DNA of 64,000 nucleotides. It comes from Augochlora pura. Taxonomy: Eukaryota; Arthropoda; Insecta; Hymenoptera; Halictidae. Location of the stretch: positions 22,602,545 to 22,666,544 of the forward strand of contig NC_135775.1 in assembly GCF_028453695.1 (NCBI RefSeq), read 5' to 3'. The position numbers were made by a program, and so were the translations under genes. Positions 28,201 through 37,767 of the stretch are shown in pieces (the stretch's first letter is position 1; each line of letters starts with the position of its first letter). The notes under the pieces were generated by a model. That model saw only the letters and a program-made list of their open reading frames with translations. It did no database searches and was not told the origin of the DNA.

Positions 28201-31200
28201 TCGCGCCGCATCGAGACGACGAGTCGCGTCGCATTTTATCGTATCGGGATGCGAAAGAATGAACGAAAATATCCCGAATAAGAAACGTTGTTTTCGTGCT
28301 ACCGTTGCTGCGCCGCGATTTTTGCCCGTTCCGTTTTCACGGCGGATTCGCCCGGCACGAGAGCACACCGGAAACCGTTCCGATGGAGAAATCCAACCTC
28401 TATTTCTTAATTATCACGCGGCAGAAAAGAAAACGCCGACACGGTCCATTCATTCCACGGATTGTTAATGGGCGGCCGACACCGACCATCTTGCCCGTGA
28501 CGTCCGACACCGTCGTTTGAATGCCTTGGAATTCAGGCCTTACGCGGCCCCTTCCGAAGGGAAATCTACTGCGGTCGAATCGTTTGTCTAATCGGCAACC
28601 GGCTGCCATCTATTATTCCCGTTGGACGGAAGGATTCGGTTCGCAAACACCACGAAAAAGCTAAAGAACAACTCTTGCGAAAATCGATTACCAGCCGTCG
28701 AGTTTTGCTTTCCAAGAAAACTAGTTAACTGCGGACAATTCGTAGCAACAATACTAGCACGGAGACTATCCGACTCTCGTGAAAATATATTATTTATAAA
28801 ATGCACGTGGCGTCAGTTTTTACACGGAAATGAAATGTAACACGTATTGCACGCGTTGGCGGTGACGAGGAGAGATCCTCTTATGGCAGAACCAATAAGC
28901 AATAATATTTACAGAAGAGCCTGTCAGACTCCGTGTCCGCAGTTAAGGGTTAAATAAATCGTCGGAACATAACGACGAACAAATCGCGTGATCATAACGA
29001 GCGAGGCGTTTCTTTGAAGATCGCAACGATGTACGGAGAACGATAAATGGGCGAATCGATTTCTGTTAATGGAGAAACGAATTGAAATGAATTGCGAAGT
29101 TACAGAGCGGATTGGATATCTTCGAGAAATAAGGCAGAAAGTGGAGAAGATCGAGAGGAGCCACGAGACGATGCAGGGGGGCGGCCGATTATCGTTGACA
29201 TTTTCCTCCATAGATAAGGGTTCGGTCGTCGAAGCGATCGACTCTCGCAGAAACAAAAATACCGTCGGACAATCGATTGTACGGCTATGTACGTCATCGA
29301 CAGACATCGCGTTCGTGTTTCGGAGTCAAAAGCGTAAGGCGGTAAGGCTGTAAGGAGAGCGAGTTTGGGAGAAGTCCAGGAGGACAAGACGTGGCGGGGA
29401 AAGCGGGAACCTGGAATGGAATGCGCGGCGCCTAGGGCTCGTTGAATTCCAGGGCCACACGTGCCCTTCCCCCCTCGCCTTGGGCACCCACCGCTGCCAA
29501 TAAACTTCGCCTGCGGCTGGCACTCGCGACCGACCACCATAGAACTCATTCATGGGGACCTCCTATCACGCGGCGGGCACCAAAGTGCCGATGCCAGACG
29601 GCTGCTGCCACCTAGCGGACGGAATTCGTTCGGAATGATCTCCAAACTGAAATCGCGGTCGGTATGCCTGCAACGATTACCATCAATCGGGGATTCAATC
29701 GTAGGATTTCCGTGCGGAGTTCCTTCGACCGACGATGGGTTATGCATACTTATTAAAAATATTATTTTTACGGTGCTATTTATTTTAATTCGCGAGCGGA
29801 AATAATAAATTCCCGAGAAAACCTATGGCATACGATACAATTATTTCTAGAAAGATCAAGGGATGTTATTTATTTTAATTCGTACACTGAAACGTTGGAT
29901 ACTCGCGAAAATGTGAAGAAAATAATTTTGATTTTTTGGGATACGTTTTAGGAGATTAGGAGTTAATTATAAAAAGACCGAAGGGTGAATTTCTTTAGGT
30001 CTCCAGTTAAAATGTTACCCCTTTGTTTTTCTTGTTTTCTGGTTGCCCATTGAATTGCCTAGAACGACTAGTTTTCAAGAAACAGGAGCCAAATATAATT
30101 TTCTTCCTGTCCTCAATAATTCTAGTAAGCAGACATTGACTCGAGCAAAGCATTCTTGACTCATCGGCGCATAAAAGTTTATGCGTGAAATGCGCTGATA
30201 ACGAAGAATTGTTCTACTGCGAAGTTTCTAAATCCGTATCGAATTTTCCACTCCTTGGTGGTGCTAATTTTAGAAATTAACAAACGCGGGTGGTACAGTC
30301 GATCACAAAAGCATACGAGTACTTTTAAATACGGATTAAATTTGAAAACTTAGCACCAAACGAGTTGATTTTGTTTTTATATATTAAAGAGTCTAGTTTA
30401 CTGAACAATAAACGAAAAATGTTGAGCAGAAAATTAAAACTGGTGGAATGTTTCAAGTTCAGTTATTCACTGAAATAAAAGAGTTAAAAAATACAATTGT
30501 ATTTATTTACCATTTTAACCAATTGTAATTTTTGCCAAAACTTGTTTGACAAATGTTTGGCAAACTAGTCTCTTTAACATTAAAAAAACGATTCGAGTAG
30601 TTTGGTCCAATGTTCTAACATTCTTTCCGTAATAGAAAGTGTCCGAATATTTTCGTGACCTACTTTATGTACGAACGTCGAGCAGCGACCCTCGTGATTA
30701 TCCAAGCGATCATTATAACCGCTTTATGATAGTCTCTCGCAATGAATTGAATAGGCACGATTCTACGGAAGTAATTTCGGTATGTACGCACTACAGTTTG
30801 ATCAAAACACTAATAGAGCACAGTCGTAATGCGTTCAATACGCGAATAGAAATGCCTCGCTAACGTTTTTTCCGAGTGAAGATCCAGAAAAATAGGAAAA
30901 GGTGGATTACGATATCACGATACCGATAGCCAGGAGAACTGTTTGAACAGTTGTAATCTCAACGTATAAACTCTCCTAGTATAAATTTCCGTTTAAAAGA
31001 TGATCGCATAATAATTCTTATCTGCTACTATCTGAGCGTTTCAGCTTACGCAACACTCACACCGTAGCATAAGTAATTCAAGCATATCTTACCTCGCATT
31101 TTCAAAAGTTGCTGATTCGCTGCTTCCTATTGCAGCAAAGCCGACACCAACTGCGAGACCTTCTGGTATATTGTGCACCTACAGAAACGGTACAAGAGTT

Positions 31201-34200
31201 ATACGAAGCAAAATTCGTTCAATGTCTTTGTAATCCGATCGGATGATACCTACGGTAATAGCAACGACCAACAACAGTATCCTCCTCCACTGACTGTTTT
31301 TCTGCTCCCGGGTAAGGTCCTCGTAAATTACTTCGGGCCCTTCCTGCTCGGTCGGCGAGCTAATGAGCGCGATTTGTCGCCTTCGCGTATTTTGCTCGTT
31401 GAAACCTGAAACGGGGATGTTTAATGCGAACGTTAGCATCCAAGATAATTCACTGCGTTGTGGAAATATCGATCGAACGAATGGGTGAACCCATTCGTTA
31501 CCAAAACCCAAGGCGAACTATCTGCCTCGTTAGTTCTCACTTTCGATAGAAGGCACAATAAAGCTTAGGTATGTATGTTTCTAACCCGGTAAATCTCGTT
31601 CACGTCTTTAGTCCGTTAGATCCGCAGGCAGGATTAATAAGATCAGTTTCTCAGAATTGTGGAACTTTTTTTTAAACACAAACCGAAAAATTAATCGCCT
31701 CCCAGTGGAATCTACCGTTAATAAAACGTTGATACCGGGCTCTACCGTGTAGGCAAATATTTGTTGCACCACCCAATTAATTACGAGTGTCACATGTGTG
31801 CTCTGCGAGAGTCAGTGATTTGTGCTTTCCCATATCTGTGTTTGAAAGTTCCACGGAGTTTTTGCGCGAACACTGTGTATCATGCATATGCTACTAACTT
31901 GAACGTGCGAAGCAGCTAACATAAGATAAACGCTTCCACCTGTTAATCGGACGATTTCTCGATTTACTACATATCCATTTGTGTTCGCTCAATTCGCATC
32001 GGCGCGGCACTGCAACGAGACGATTGCATTCGAGTGTAATCGTTCTCCAGAAAAACATGGAATCACGGATGCAAGAGAGCGAGTTAAATGTCCGGTGAAC
32101 AGGCTGTATAATTATTGTACAAAGAACAAAACAAAATTAGACACGGAACGAAAGACAGTGCATACACCAAGAATAAGCAGATTGAATAGAAAAATATAAA
32201 CCGAGGATATAGTAATCGCTCTTTTTCTTTCCAGGGCTGCTTATTCCCGGACATAGCAAAAACGTTTGCTATTTACGAAAAAAAGCGAAGAGGGACGTGA
32301 CATTATACATATAGAGAGTAAGATACACGCGTGTGTGTGTCGTGAACTGATCCCATTTTCCAAGCCTACAGAGAGAATTGGATGTTACAAGTAGAAAATG
32401 AGATACCATCGATGGTGGTCGACTCAATTCGAGTATATACTTTTCCATTGGAAATCTGTACGTTGCTATACGGATCATAATCGTTTAAATCCTCGTCACT
32501 CTTTAGTTTTGCAAGGATCTTGCGTCTTTGTTTCGTACCGACTGACTGCATAGCTAAAAGCATATTAGGGGACTGAATGCCGAAGTGTGATATCAACAAG
32601 TCCGTCCCGTATACGAATGCCGCCCCTACGAGAAATCCAACTCCGACCGGTACGAACGCATATTCGCCGTCCAGTCCGTAAATTTTGCTCTTTGACGCCA
32701 TTTCGATAGCAGGTGCCAATAACGACCAGTAACTCGCCGCTATCATCACGCCCGCCGCAAATCCCAGGCTGATGTCCAACAGCTTGCGCTGAAACAGATT
32801 AGATTTCCATTATTTTTCTACACTTGTACGACATCCAATTTTTTACGTTTCAAGTTGTGCTTCAAGTACGAGACTTTTCGCACGTTTTCATAATTTTTAA
32901 CGCGTCGAATTCCATGGAAATCGCCGGTGGCCGATAAAAGCGAAATTACTGGAAACACACGATTCGAATCAATTCAAATGCTTTCAGACTCTCGAATTTT
33001 ATGATCGTTACTAAAATTAAGTCATTTTAATTCGGTTGTTGTATATAACATTTCATGCTAACGTGTAACGCAAGTCGCGTCAAATTAGCGTAGCCTTCAA
33101 TGTGATAACATTTAAATGCAGACAATACAGTTTTCAAACATGATAAGCTCAATTAAACAAAACTTCTTCAATATCGCTATCGTAAACAGTATCGTCTGAA
33201 ATGAAAAACGAACTGTGCACCAAGAGCGACTTCGTAGGAATAATAAGAATGAATTTATTTTTCTGCTTGTCACTTTCATTTTAATATACATACGTTTGAA
33301 CTGTATTGAATGAAGGAAGTTGTTTATAAGGAAGTGTACAAGTGGGTTTACTGTTAAATAGACTGACGTTCCATATCAATAAATTTCAATCTGTTATTTG
33401 ATCACTTTAATTCATGATAAATGCACAATCGCGCATAAATTCGGTTATATAATGAATAGCGGTTTGAAATTTCGTGGGACGTTGGAGCGTGTACGGCAGA
33501 CTTCTGATTCGTAGAAAAATCTAATCTAAATACATATTCGAATTTTTCGCGCTTCGTTTGACGCGGTGTACATGTACAATAAATTAGGGATTATTATACA
33601 TGTCTAAACAGAAGTATCTGCTCGCAGATATAATATCTGACGTAATCTTATCAAATAAAGCTTTAACGAGTACTGGTGTCCTGCCGTTGAGACCAGAATA
33701 GCAAATATTCGACGGCTGATAACAACGGAGTTCGTGATATGTTGTACGAATTTCAATGTTTAGCGAGATCATTATGGGCTACATTGTGGAGATACTGCAC
33801 GCGGATCTAATATCTGACAGTAGGAATATAAAATAAATATAGTCGTGTAAATAGTCTACGCAAAACGATATTTCCGAGGGAAACCTTATTGAATCAGCTG
33901 TACGATAAGTGCGTGTTCTATGTATGCATGTATTAACGTTGAATTTATTTACCCTCCTTAACTTCTCGACGTTTCCTATCGAAACTTTTGCAGTAAACTT
34001 TTAGCACGATTGTACATGCGAGAACGTTCTAAAGAGACAAACGTAAAGTCTTTCATGATAGATGGAAATCATCGAGAACAATGAGAAGGATAAATGTCAT
34101 GGTCAATGATTAACTTTCTTTAAGGTCATACTTGTTAAGATCTTATTAGATTCCTGCTCTGATAGCATTTTCCGATAAATATCTCGAACGTTGTGCTTCG

Positions 34201-34537
34201 CACGTACGCCGCGAATCGACGAAAAAGTTGACAGCGGTGATAAATCAATTTTTCAAAAGGGTAGCGATGCGCGCTGTGATAGATAATACACCGGGTAAGG
34301 TTAGAGTACTTCCAGAAGGAGGTTACAATCAACTGTATCGCTATGCATCAATAAATTAGATGCACCGTGGACTATTGTCCGCGAACGACCTATCGTTAAG
34401 TATGAATATATGAATGAAAAAAAGCTCACCTGTTTCCCCCGAATCACGATTACGAGTGCGGCACCCGCTGCGGTGAGAGCCCACGTAAATAAGGTTCCCA
34501 GCAACGCCTGAGTGATCCGCGAATAACCTTTCAACAT
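15300..34537 (-). CDS. SLC39A11: ZIP11-type zinc transporter, whole gene (6 coding exons)
   Basis: Multi-pass ZIP-family metal transporter of the GufA/ZIP11 branch; the family moves zinc (possibly copper) into the cytosol, and vertebrate ZIP11 is reported on Golgi and nuclear membranes. Coding exons join 34537-34430, 32788-32407, 31405-31254, 31178-31093, 18514-18257 and 15378-15300. Every junction is GT-AG and all phases agree, giving 354 residues against about 340 in vertebrates. Visible motifs: HNIPEG at residues 216-221 (TM4), QNFPEG at 252-257 (TM5) and SGMVEP at 281-286, all typical metal-path motifs of the branch; the C-terminus MMSLDVGLG is the family ending. The variable loop (about residues 120-190) is charged and poor in histidine, unlike many ZIPs. 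The start is the ATG at 34537; the frame is open further upstream but contains no ATG before a stop. Introns range from 75 bp to 12.6 kb. Identity rests on remembered family sequence, but the full-length match is very strong. Confidence 0.93.
15379..18256 (-). other. ZIP11 intron 5-6 region
   Basis: Intron between exons 5 and 6. It holds (GA)n at about 16021-16100, CT at about 16541-16571, an AT-rich island at 16750-17110, and a GGAAA pentamer microsatellite at about 17552-17605. No nested gene is recognised. Confidence 0.6.
17552..17605. repeat. GGAAA pentamer microsatellite
   Basis: About ten copies of AGGAA/GGAAA with one GGAGA interruption, inside the ZIP11 intron between exons 5 and 6. 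Confidence 0.95.
18257..18514 (-). CDS. SLC39A11: ZIP11 coding exon 5 (TM5 motif through TM7)
   Basis: The acceptor is TTTTGTTGCAG and the donor TCGAG|GTAAGT. The exon encodes RNLAIGIGIQNFPEGLAVSLP, then FWYGQLSGMVEPIAGV and LPYALAFAAGAMIYVV.NDIVPEAHS. It carries the TM5 metal motif and is the most conserved part of the protein. It lies about 12.6 kb from exon 4. Confidence 0.94.
18914..18963. repeat. (CT)n microsatellite
   Basis: About 50 nt of CT repeat with a single A interruption, in ZIP11 intron 4-5. Confidence 0.95.
22257..22267 (+). promoter_or_regulatory. second AACATGGCGTC (YY1-like) element
   Basis: The same 11-mer as at the TVP23 start, here in a CpG-rich part of the long ZIP11 intron, with a GCCATTTTG at 22302-22310 about 35 bp downstream. 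The ATG opens only eight codons before a stop. It may mark an unannotated promoter or be chance. Confidence 0.3.
25199..25257. repeat. (GA)n microsatellite
   Basis: GA repeat of about 58 nt with a few CA interruptions, in ZIP11 intron 4-5. GA runs of this kind can bind GAGA-type factors, but here they are widespread. Confidence 0.95.
31093..31178 (-). CDS. SLC39A11: ZIP11 coding exon 4 (TM4 metal motif)
   Basis: This short 86-bp exon follows a 75-bp intron (acceptor CTGTAG) and ends GCGAG|GTAAGA in phase 2. It encodes VHNIPEGLAVGVGF and the following linker up to FENA. It holds the HNxPEG metal-path motif of TM4. It is too short for open-frame scanning and was found by family similarity and phase. 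Confidence 0.93.
31254..31405 (-). CDS. SLC39A11: ZIP11 coding exon 3
   Basis: The acceptor is CCGTTTCAG before 31405 and the donor ACC|GTAGGT. One base from exon 2 completes the first Gly codon. The exon encodes the charged loop and the start of TM4 (WRRILLLVVAIT). The upstream extension of this open frame is intron. Confidence 0.92.
31406..32406 (-). other. ZIP11 intron 2-3
   Basis: Mainly AT-rich intron of 1,001 bp with a short GT run near 32330. No feature is recognised. Confidence 0.7.
32407..32788 (-). CDS. SLC39A11: ZIP11 coding exon 2
   Basis: The exon begins after the acceptor CTGTTTCAG at 32789 and encodes residues 37-163 plus one base. It carries TM2 (SLGFAAGVM.AASYWSLLAPA) and TM3 (GVGFLVGAAFVYGTDLL), then the cytosolic variable loop. 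The donor is GATG|GTATCT. The open frame runs on past 32407 into the intron and should be cut there. Confidence 0.92.
32789..34429 (-). other. ZIP11 intron 1-2
   Basis: AT-rich intron of 1,641 bp. Only short chance frames; nothing recognised. Confidence 0.7.
34430..34537 (-). CDS. SLC39A11: ZIP11 coding exon 1
   Basis: This exon encodes residues 1-36, starting MLKGYSRITQALLGT, with the first transmembrane helix rich in Ala, Leu and Thr. It ends in phase 0 at CAG|GTGAGC. The N-terminal motif 'QALLGT.FTW..TAAGAALV' is characteristic of ZIP11 orthologues. The upstream frame is open to a TAG at about 34635, but the only start-like codon there is GTG, which a eukaryotic gene would not be expected to use. 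Confidence 0.9.
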
Positions 34538-34559
34538 CGTACCGGTCTCCGAGTCCTTG

Positions 34560-35010
34560 GACACTTTAAGATCTACAACGCATCCTTCGCAACGTGAACA
34601 GTTCGCGACAAACTGTTTCGTGGGACAGAAAATCTACTTGACGTGCACTCAATCCCCTGTACTTATAGGAACCACCACCACCACCACCATCAACACTACG
34701 TACACCTCTCGCACTACCACAAACCTAACGGCGAACGAGCACGACGGCGCTGCCGTTTTATCGTTACCAACACACGCGGTCTTCGCGCTAGAATTCTGTT
34801 TCAACTACACGACGATTGTCGCGCGTGTCACGTGGAATATTTACGCGGAAACCGGCGGACTTAAATGGTAAATTATCTTTATCACCTAACGCATCTGACC
34901 CTCCCCCTTCGAATGAGGTTAATTGCACCCGGGGTGCCGATGATGCTCTTTCGCGCAGCATAGTTTGCACCACTGACCAGCAGGGTGCGCGTCCCGATTG
35001 ACCAATCACA
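34560..35010 (-). promoter_or_regulatory. probable ZIP11 5'UTR/promoter, CpG-rich patch with CCAAT box
   Basis: A locally CpG-rich stretch inside AT-rich surroundings lies directly 5' of the ZIP11 start. It contains a CCAAT box at 35002-35006 (plus orientation) and a run of ACC repeats at 34671-34688. Position and composition suit the 5' end of ZIP11. No TATA box or initiator can be assigned. Confidence 0.45.
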
Positions 35011-35888
35011 GCCGAGTGCTCCCTCTACCTACACTCCTTCAAATCGTCGGTCTTCAAACGGACGGTCCCCTTGTTGTTCCAATGCATTTTTAGTTTGTAA
35101 TGAAGACAAAGTTAATATATTAGTGCACAAGACAGTCCAGCATGCAGCTGTTGAGATGGACGATGATTAATGACATGGTATTTGCATAAATAAAAACTAC
35201 TTCGTATATAATATCTTGTTTTGTTAGCGTAAGTTCGGGGAAGGTCATTTAAGTTCTCCAAAAATGCCGCGTGGCGCAATTTCAAATAGTTTAGGTTATA
35301 GCACTAACTGATTTGCAGCACATAGGATTTGTATGAGTAAAAGCGTGTAGAATACAGAATTCTTACATCTTACCGGATTTTAAATTTTTCATTCAAGTAT
35401 TTGTAAATGCCAAATATAATCTGGAATCATAAACAATGTATCGAGTGTAGATCAAATACGCTATAAATTTTCATGGCCATAGTTGACTGCCATACCAACT
35501 TAAAAAAATTGTAATTAAGTGCTGGATAAGTATATGCAACAGAAATTCAAATTAATTTCGCTTATGCGTCATACTTAGGAATTGTTAAGTACATATCACG
35601 GCAGACACTTATCATTATTAACATCGTAATGCACTTTCCGAGTGAAGGGGCTACGAAATTAGTTATTCATTTTTGGAATTTGCTTTGTAAAGAAACGATC
35701 TTCAGAAAATAGAGTTAATAATCGTTAATCATTAACGTAGAACATGGAACAAGCATTGAACGCAACTTTAATTTATGATCGTTCGACATTATAGGTGTAA
35801 GAGTGGGGAGGACGAACTGTTTCGACCATCGGTGTAGGAGAGATGACGTCTGTTGCTGTTGCCTTCCAGTCAACGTCAACGTGCTAAC
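35011..35888. other. divergent intergenic interval, ZIP11/TVP23
   Basis: AT-rich spacer between the two head-to-head genes. Its right end (about 35780-35888) is less AT-rich and probably holds the TVP23 transcription start and 5'UTR, including a TGACGT half-site. Confidence 0.45.
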
Positions 35889-35896
35889 ATGGCGTC
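35886..35896 (+). promoter_or_regulatory. YY1-like AACATGGCGTC element over the TVP23 start codon
   Basis: The 11-mer fits the consensus AANATGGCGNC, known as a YY1/Pho-type element placed just downstream of transcription starts, often overlapping the ATG. A TGACGT half-site lies about 45 bp upstream, at 35843-35848. Confidence 0.5.
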
Positions 35897-35903
35897 TGCA
35901 TCG
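35889..35903 (+). CDS. TVP23: TVP23 coding exon 1
   Basis: This exon has five codons, MASAS, and ends TCG|GTAGGT. The start codon sits inside an AACATGGCGTC motif typical of conserved housekeeping promoters. The very short exon is plausible but rests on the donor and phase alone. Confidence 0.65.
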
Positions 35904-37617
35904 GTAGGTGCACAGTACATTTTAATAGACAGCTCGTTTTTAATGCATTGACGCCAAGTTTTTTTCGTTAACATCATCGTTTTTTGCTTCACCGTATCGG
36001 TTTGTATAAGAACGTTGTCGATTAAACCGCAAGAAGTTGATGTTCTTTCGTTGATCGGAAGAATTGTTATTGACGTTTGTTCGTGAATTTCCGTACGTAT
36101 ATTTACGTATTTAAATAATATTCGAAATTAAAATATGTGCAAGCGTTTTTTAGATATATTCGTAGCAAATTTCATACGTTAGCATTTCGTTTCCTTGTTT
36201 CGTATCGATCCATCAATATATTTTTTGGTTATAATTTTGTTGATTTATTCCCTGTTTACTTACACTGTACATTAGGAATATAGATCTATATATCTGCTAG
36301 CTAAGTTTGGATGCAAGTAGTTCCAGAGCTGTGTTTAGATGTTCCTTAAACATTTCCATCGTTTTATTAGGTCCCTTTACTAATGGATGACGATACAATT
36401 GCATTTGGGGAGGAGGAGGAAGCTAGCCAAAACGCCAACAGACTGAAGTATATAGTTTATAAGATAGATGCATAAGATTACTTATAGCTTAGGCTTTTAT
36501 AATGATGATGTTGAATTATTTTAGACATCCATATGTCACCCTGTTTCACTTAGCCTTCAGAATCTCTGCAATTGTAGTTTATATGATGTGCGGGTGGTTC
36601 TCGAGTAGTTTCATAGCTAGTTTTGTAACAGTCATATTACTGTTATCAATGGATTTTTGGACAGTCAAAAACATTACTGGCAGGCTAATGGTTGGCCTCA
36701 GGTGGTGGAATTATGTCGATGACAATGGAAAGAGTCATTGGGTGTTTGAATCTAAAAAGGTTTGTTCTACTCTTGCATAAGAGCTTCAAAACTCAATGAG
36801 CTAATGACCTATTAACTCAAAGCCATTATTACCGGTGAACAATAAATACAGAAAATCAGTTCAAGGACTACCGGCTTTCACCTTTTATGTTTGCAACTTG
36901 TGCCTGTTGAAAGTATTTGTAATTCAACAGGAATGTAGAGTTACATCACTATATGCAAAATTCTACTATAACTATCCTCTTCAATATTACTTCTACTCTA
37001 CAAGGTCTACTATGTACCCTGTTTTTCAGGGTGCTCAACAGAATCGCATTAATGCAACGGAAGCTCGTATCTTTTGGTTGGCATTGATACTTTGTCCGTT
37101 GTTGTGGTCAATATTTTTCATGGTGGCCTTGTTCGGCCTAAAGTTCAAGTGGCTGCTGCTTGTGTGCATCGCGATTGCATTGAACGGTGCGAATCTTTAC
37201 GGATACGTAAAGTGCAAAATGGGGAACGACCGCAACATATCTGCGGCGACCAGCGATTTCCTGAGGAAACAAGTCATACAAAATGTTCGTAAATTAATTT
37301 AGACCGTAGTTTCCCAACTCTCGCTGGCTCAATCTCGATTATTTATCGATAATTGACTATCTCGATTAATCATAATTAATACATAGTCGTTATTTAAATG
37401 GAAATTAATAAAACTTCCTTCGGATATAACAGAGTCATTAAAAAGTCCGTTAGTTTGTGGTAAATAAAGTATTCTGGATTTTCTCAGTACCCTGTTGGGA
37501 AACTATGATTTGTAAGTTATGGAGTATAGCGTAATTATGGTTTTATCACAGGTTGCGTCGATGATGACTAGAAGTCCTCCAGCAACTAATCCAAACGAAC
37601 CGGCTAATGTGATATGA
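35889..37617 (+). CDS. TVP23: TVP23/FAM18 Golgi membrane protein, whole gene
   Basis: Small four-helix membrane protein of the TVP23 (FAM18) family, which works at the trans-Golgi/late Golgi in vesicle trafficking. Exons 35889-35903, 36371-36447, 36525-36759, 37030-37284 and 37552-37617 join in frame to give about 215 residues. Reading straight through the fourth exon to the TAG at 37302 instead gives 199; vertebrate proteins have about 205. Visible features: acidic N-terminus, TM1 (SAIVVYMMCGWF), TM2 (VTVILLLSMDFW), the signature TGRLMVGLRWWN and SHWVFESKK, TM3 and TM4, then GANLYGYVKCK. It is divergent from ZIP11 and convergent with Lar. Translation could also begin at the internal Met at 36383. 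Confidence 0.92.
36371..36447 (+). CDS. TVP23: TVP23 coding exon 2
   Basis: The acceptor is TTTTATTAG and the donor CTGAA|GTATAT, ending in phase 2. It encodes VPLLMDDDTIAFGEEEE and NANRL, the acidic cytosolic N-terminus expected for the family. Confidence 0.85.
36525..36759 (+). CDS. TVP23: TVP23 coding exon 3 (TM1-TM2, signature)
   Basis: The acceptor is TTATTTTAG and the donor AAAAAG|GTTTGT. It encodes KHPYVTLFHLAFR, two membrane helices and the family signature NITGRLMVGLRWWN followed by GKSHWVFESKK. It is the most conserved part of the protein. Confidence 0.95.
37030..37284 (+). CDS. TVP23: TVP23 coding exon 4 (TM3-TM4)
   Basis: The acceptor is CTGTTTTTCAG. It encodes GAQQNRINATEARIFWL, TM3, TM4 and GANLYGYVKCKMG. 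Two ends are possible: a donor AAT|GTTCGT at 37285, or read-through to VRKLI and a TAG ending at 37302. The upstream part of the open frame (from 36835) is intron. Confidence 0.92.
37407..37412 (+). terminator. candidate poly(A) signal, TVP23 short form
   Basis: AATAAA lies about 105 nt after the read-through stop at 37302; a second AATAAA is at 37463-37468. Both lie upstream of the candidate exon 5, so they would end the short isoform. Confidence 0.4.
37552..37617 (+). CDS. TVP23: candidate TVP23 terminal exon 5
   Basis: The strong acceptor GGTTTTATCACAG is followed in frame by VASMMTRSPPATNPNEPANVI and a TGA. Its codons look protein-like against AT-rich surroundings, and its phase fits the donor at 37285. 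No transcript evidence is available, so it may be an alternative or the main ending. Confidence 0.6.
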   Translation, partial: VASMMTRSPPATNPNEPANVI

Positions 37618-37761
37618 GGCTGATATACCGCGGTTATTATTTAAGAGAAATGTTGCCATACCAGGCAGTGAGATACACGTGATTTTCGGCATTAGAGATA
37701 AACGTTTGTACATAACGATACGATAATTGTCCAATAGATCTAAGTCGTCACGAAATAATAT

Positions 37762-37767
37762 AATAAA
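37762..37767 (+). terminator. candidate poly(A) signal, TVP23 spliced form
   Basis: AATAAA lies about 145 nt after the stop of candidate exon 5, at a suitable distance for a short 3'UTR. Confidence 0.4.

Larger units (their letters stand above)
18515..31092 (-). other. 12.6-kb ZIP11 intron 4-5
   Basis: A long intron splitting the TM4 and TM5 metal-motif exons. From 18.5 to about 29.7 kb it is CpG-rich with simple repeats: CT 18914-18963, GATC tetramers 19447-19471, GA 19860-19890, GA about 23205-23250, GA 25199-25257, CGA 27217-27241. An AT-rich island lies at 20830-21150, and AT-rich DNA continues from about 29.75 kb. The longest frames (for example 23619-24644 minus) have no recognisable domain. 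Confidence 0.6.
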
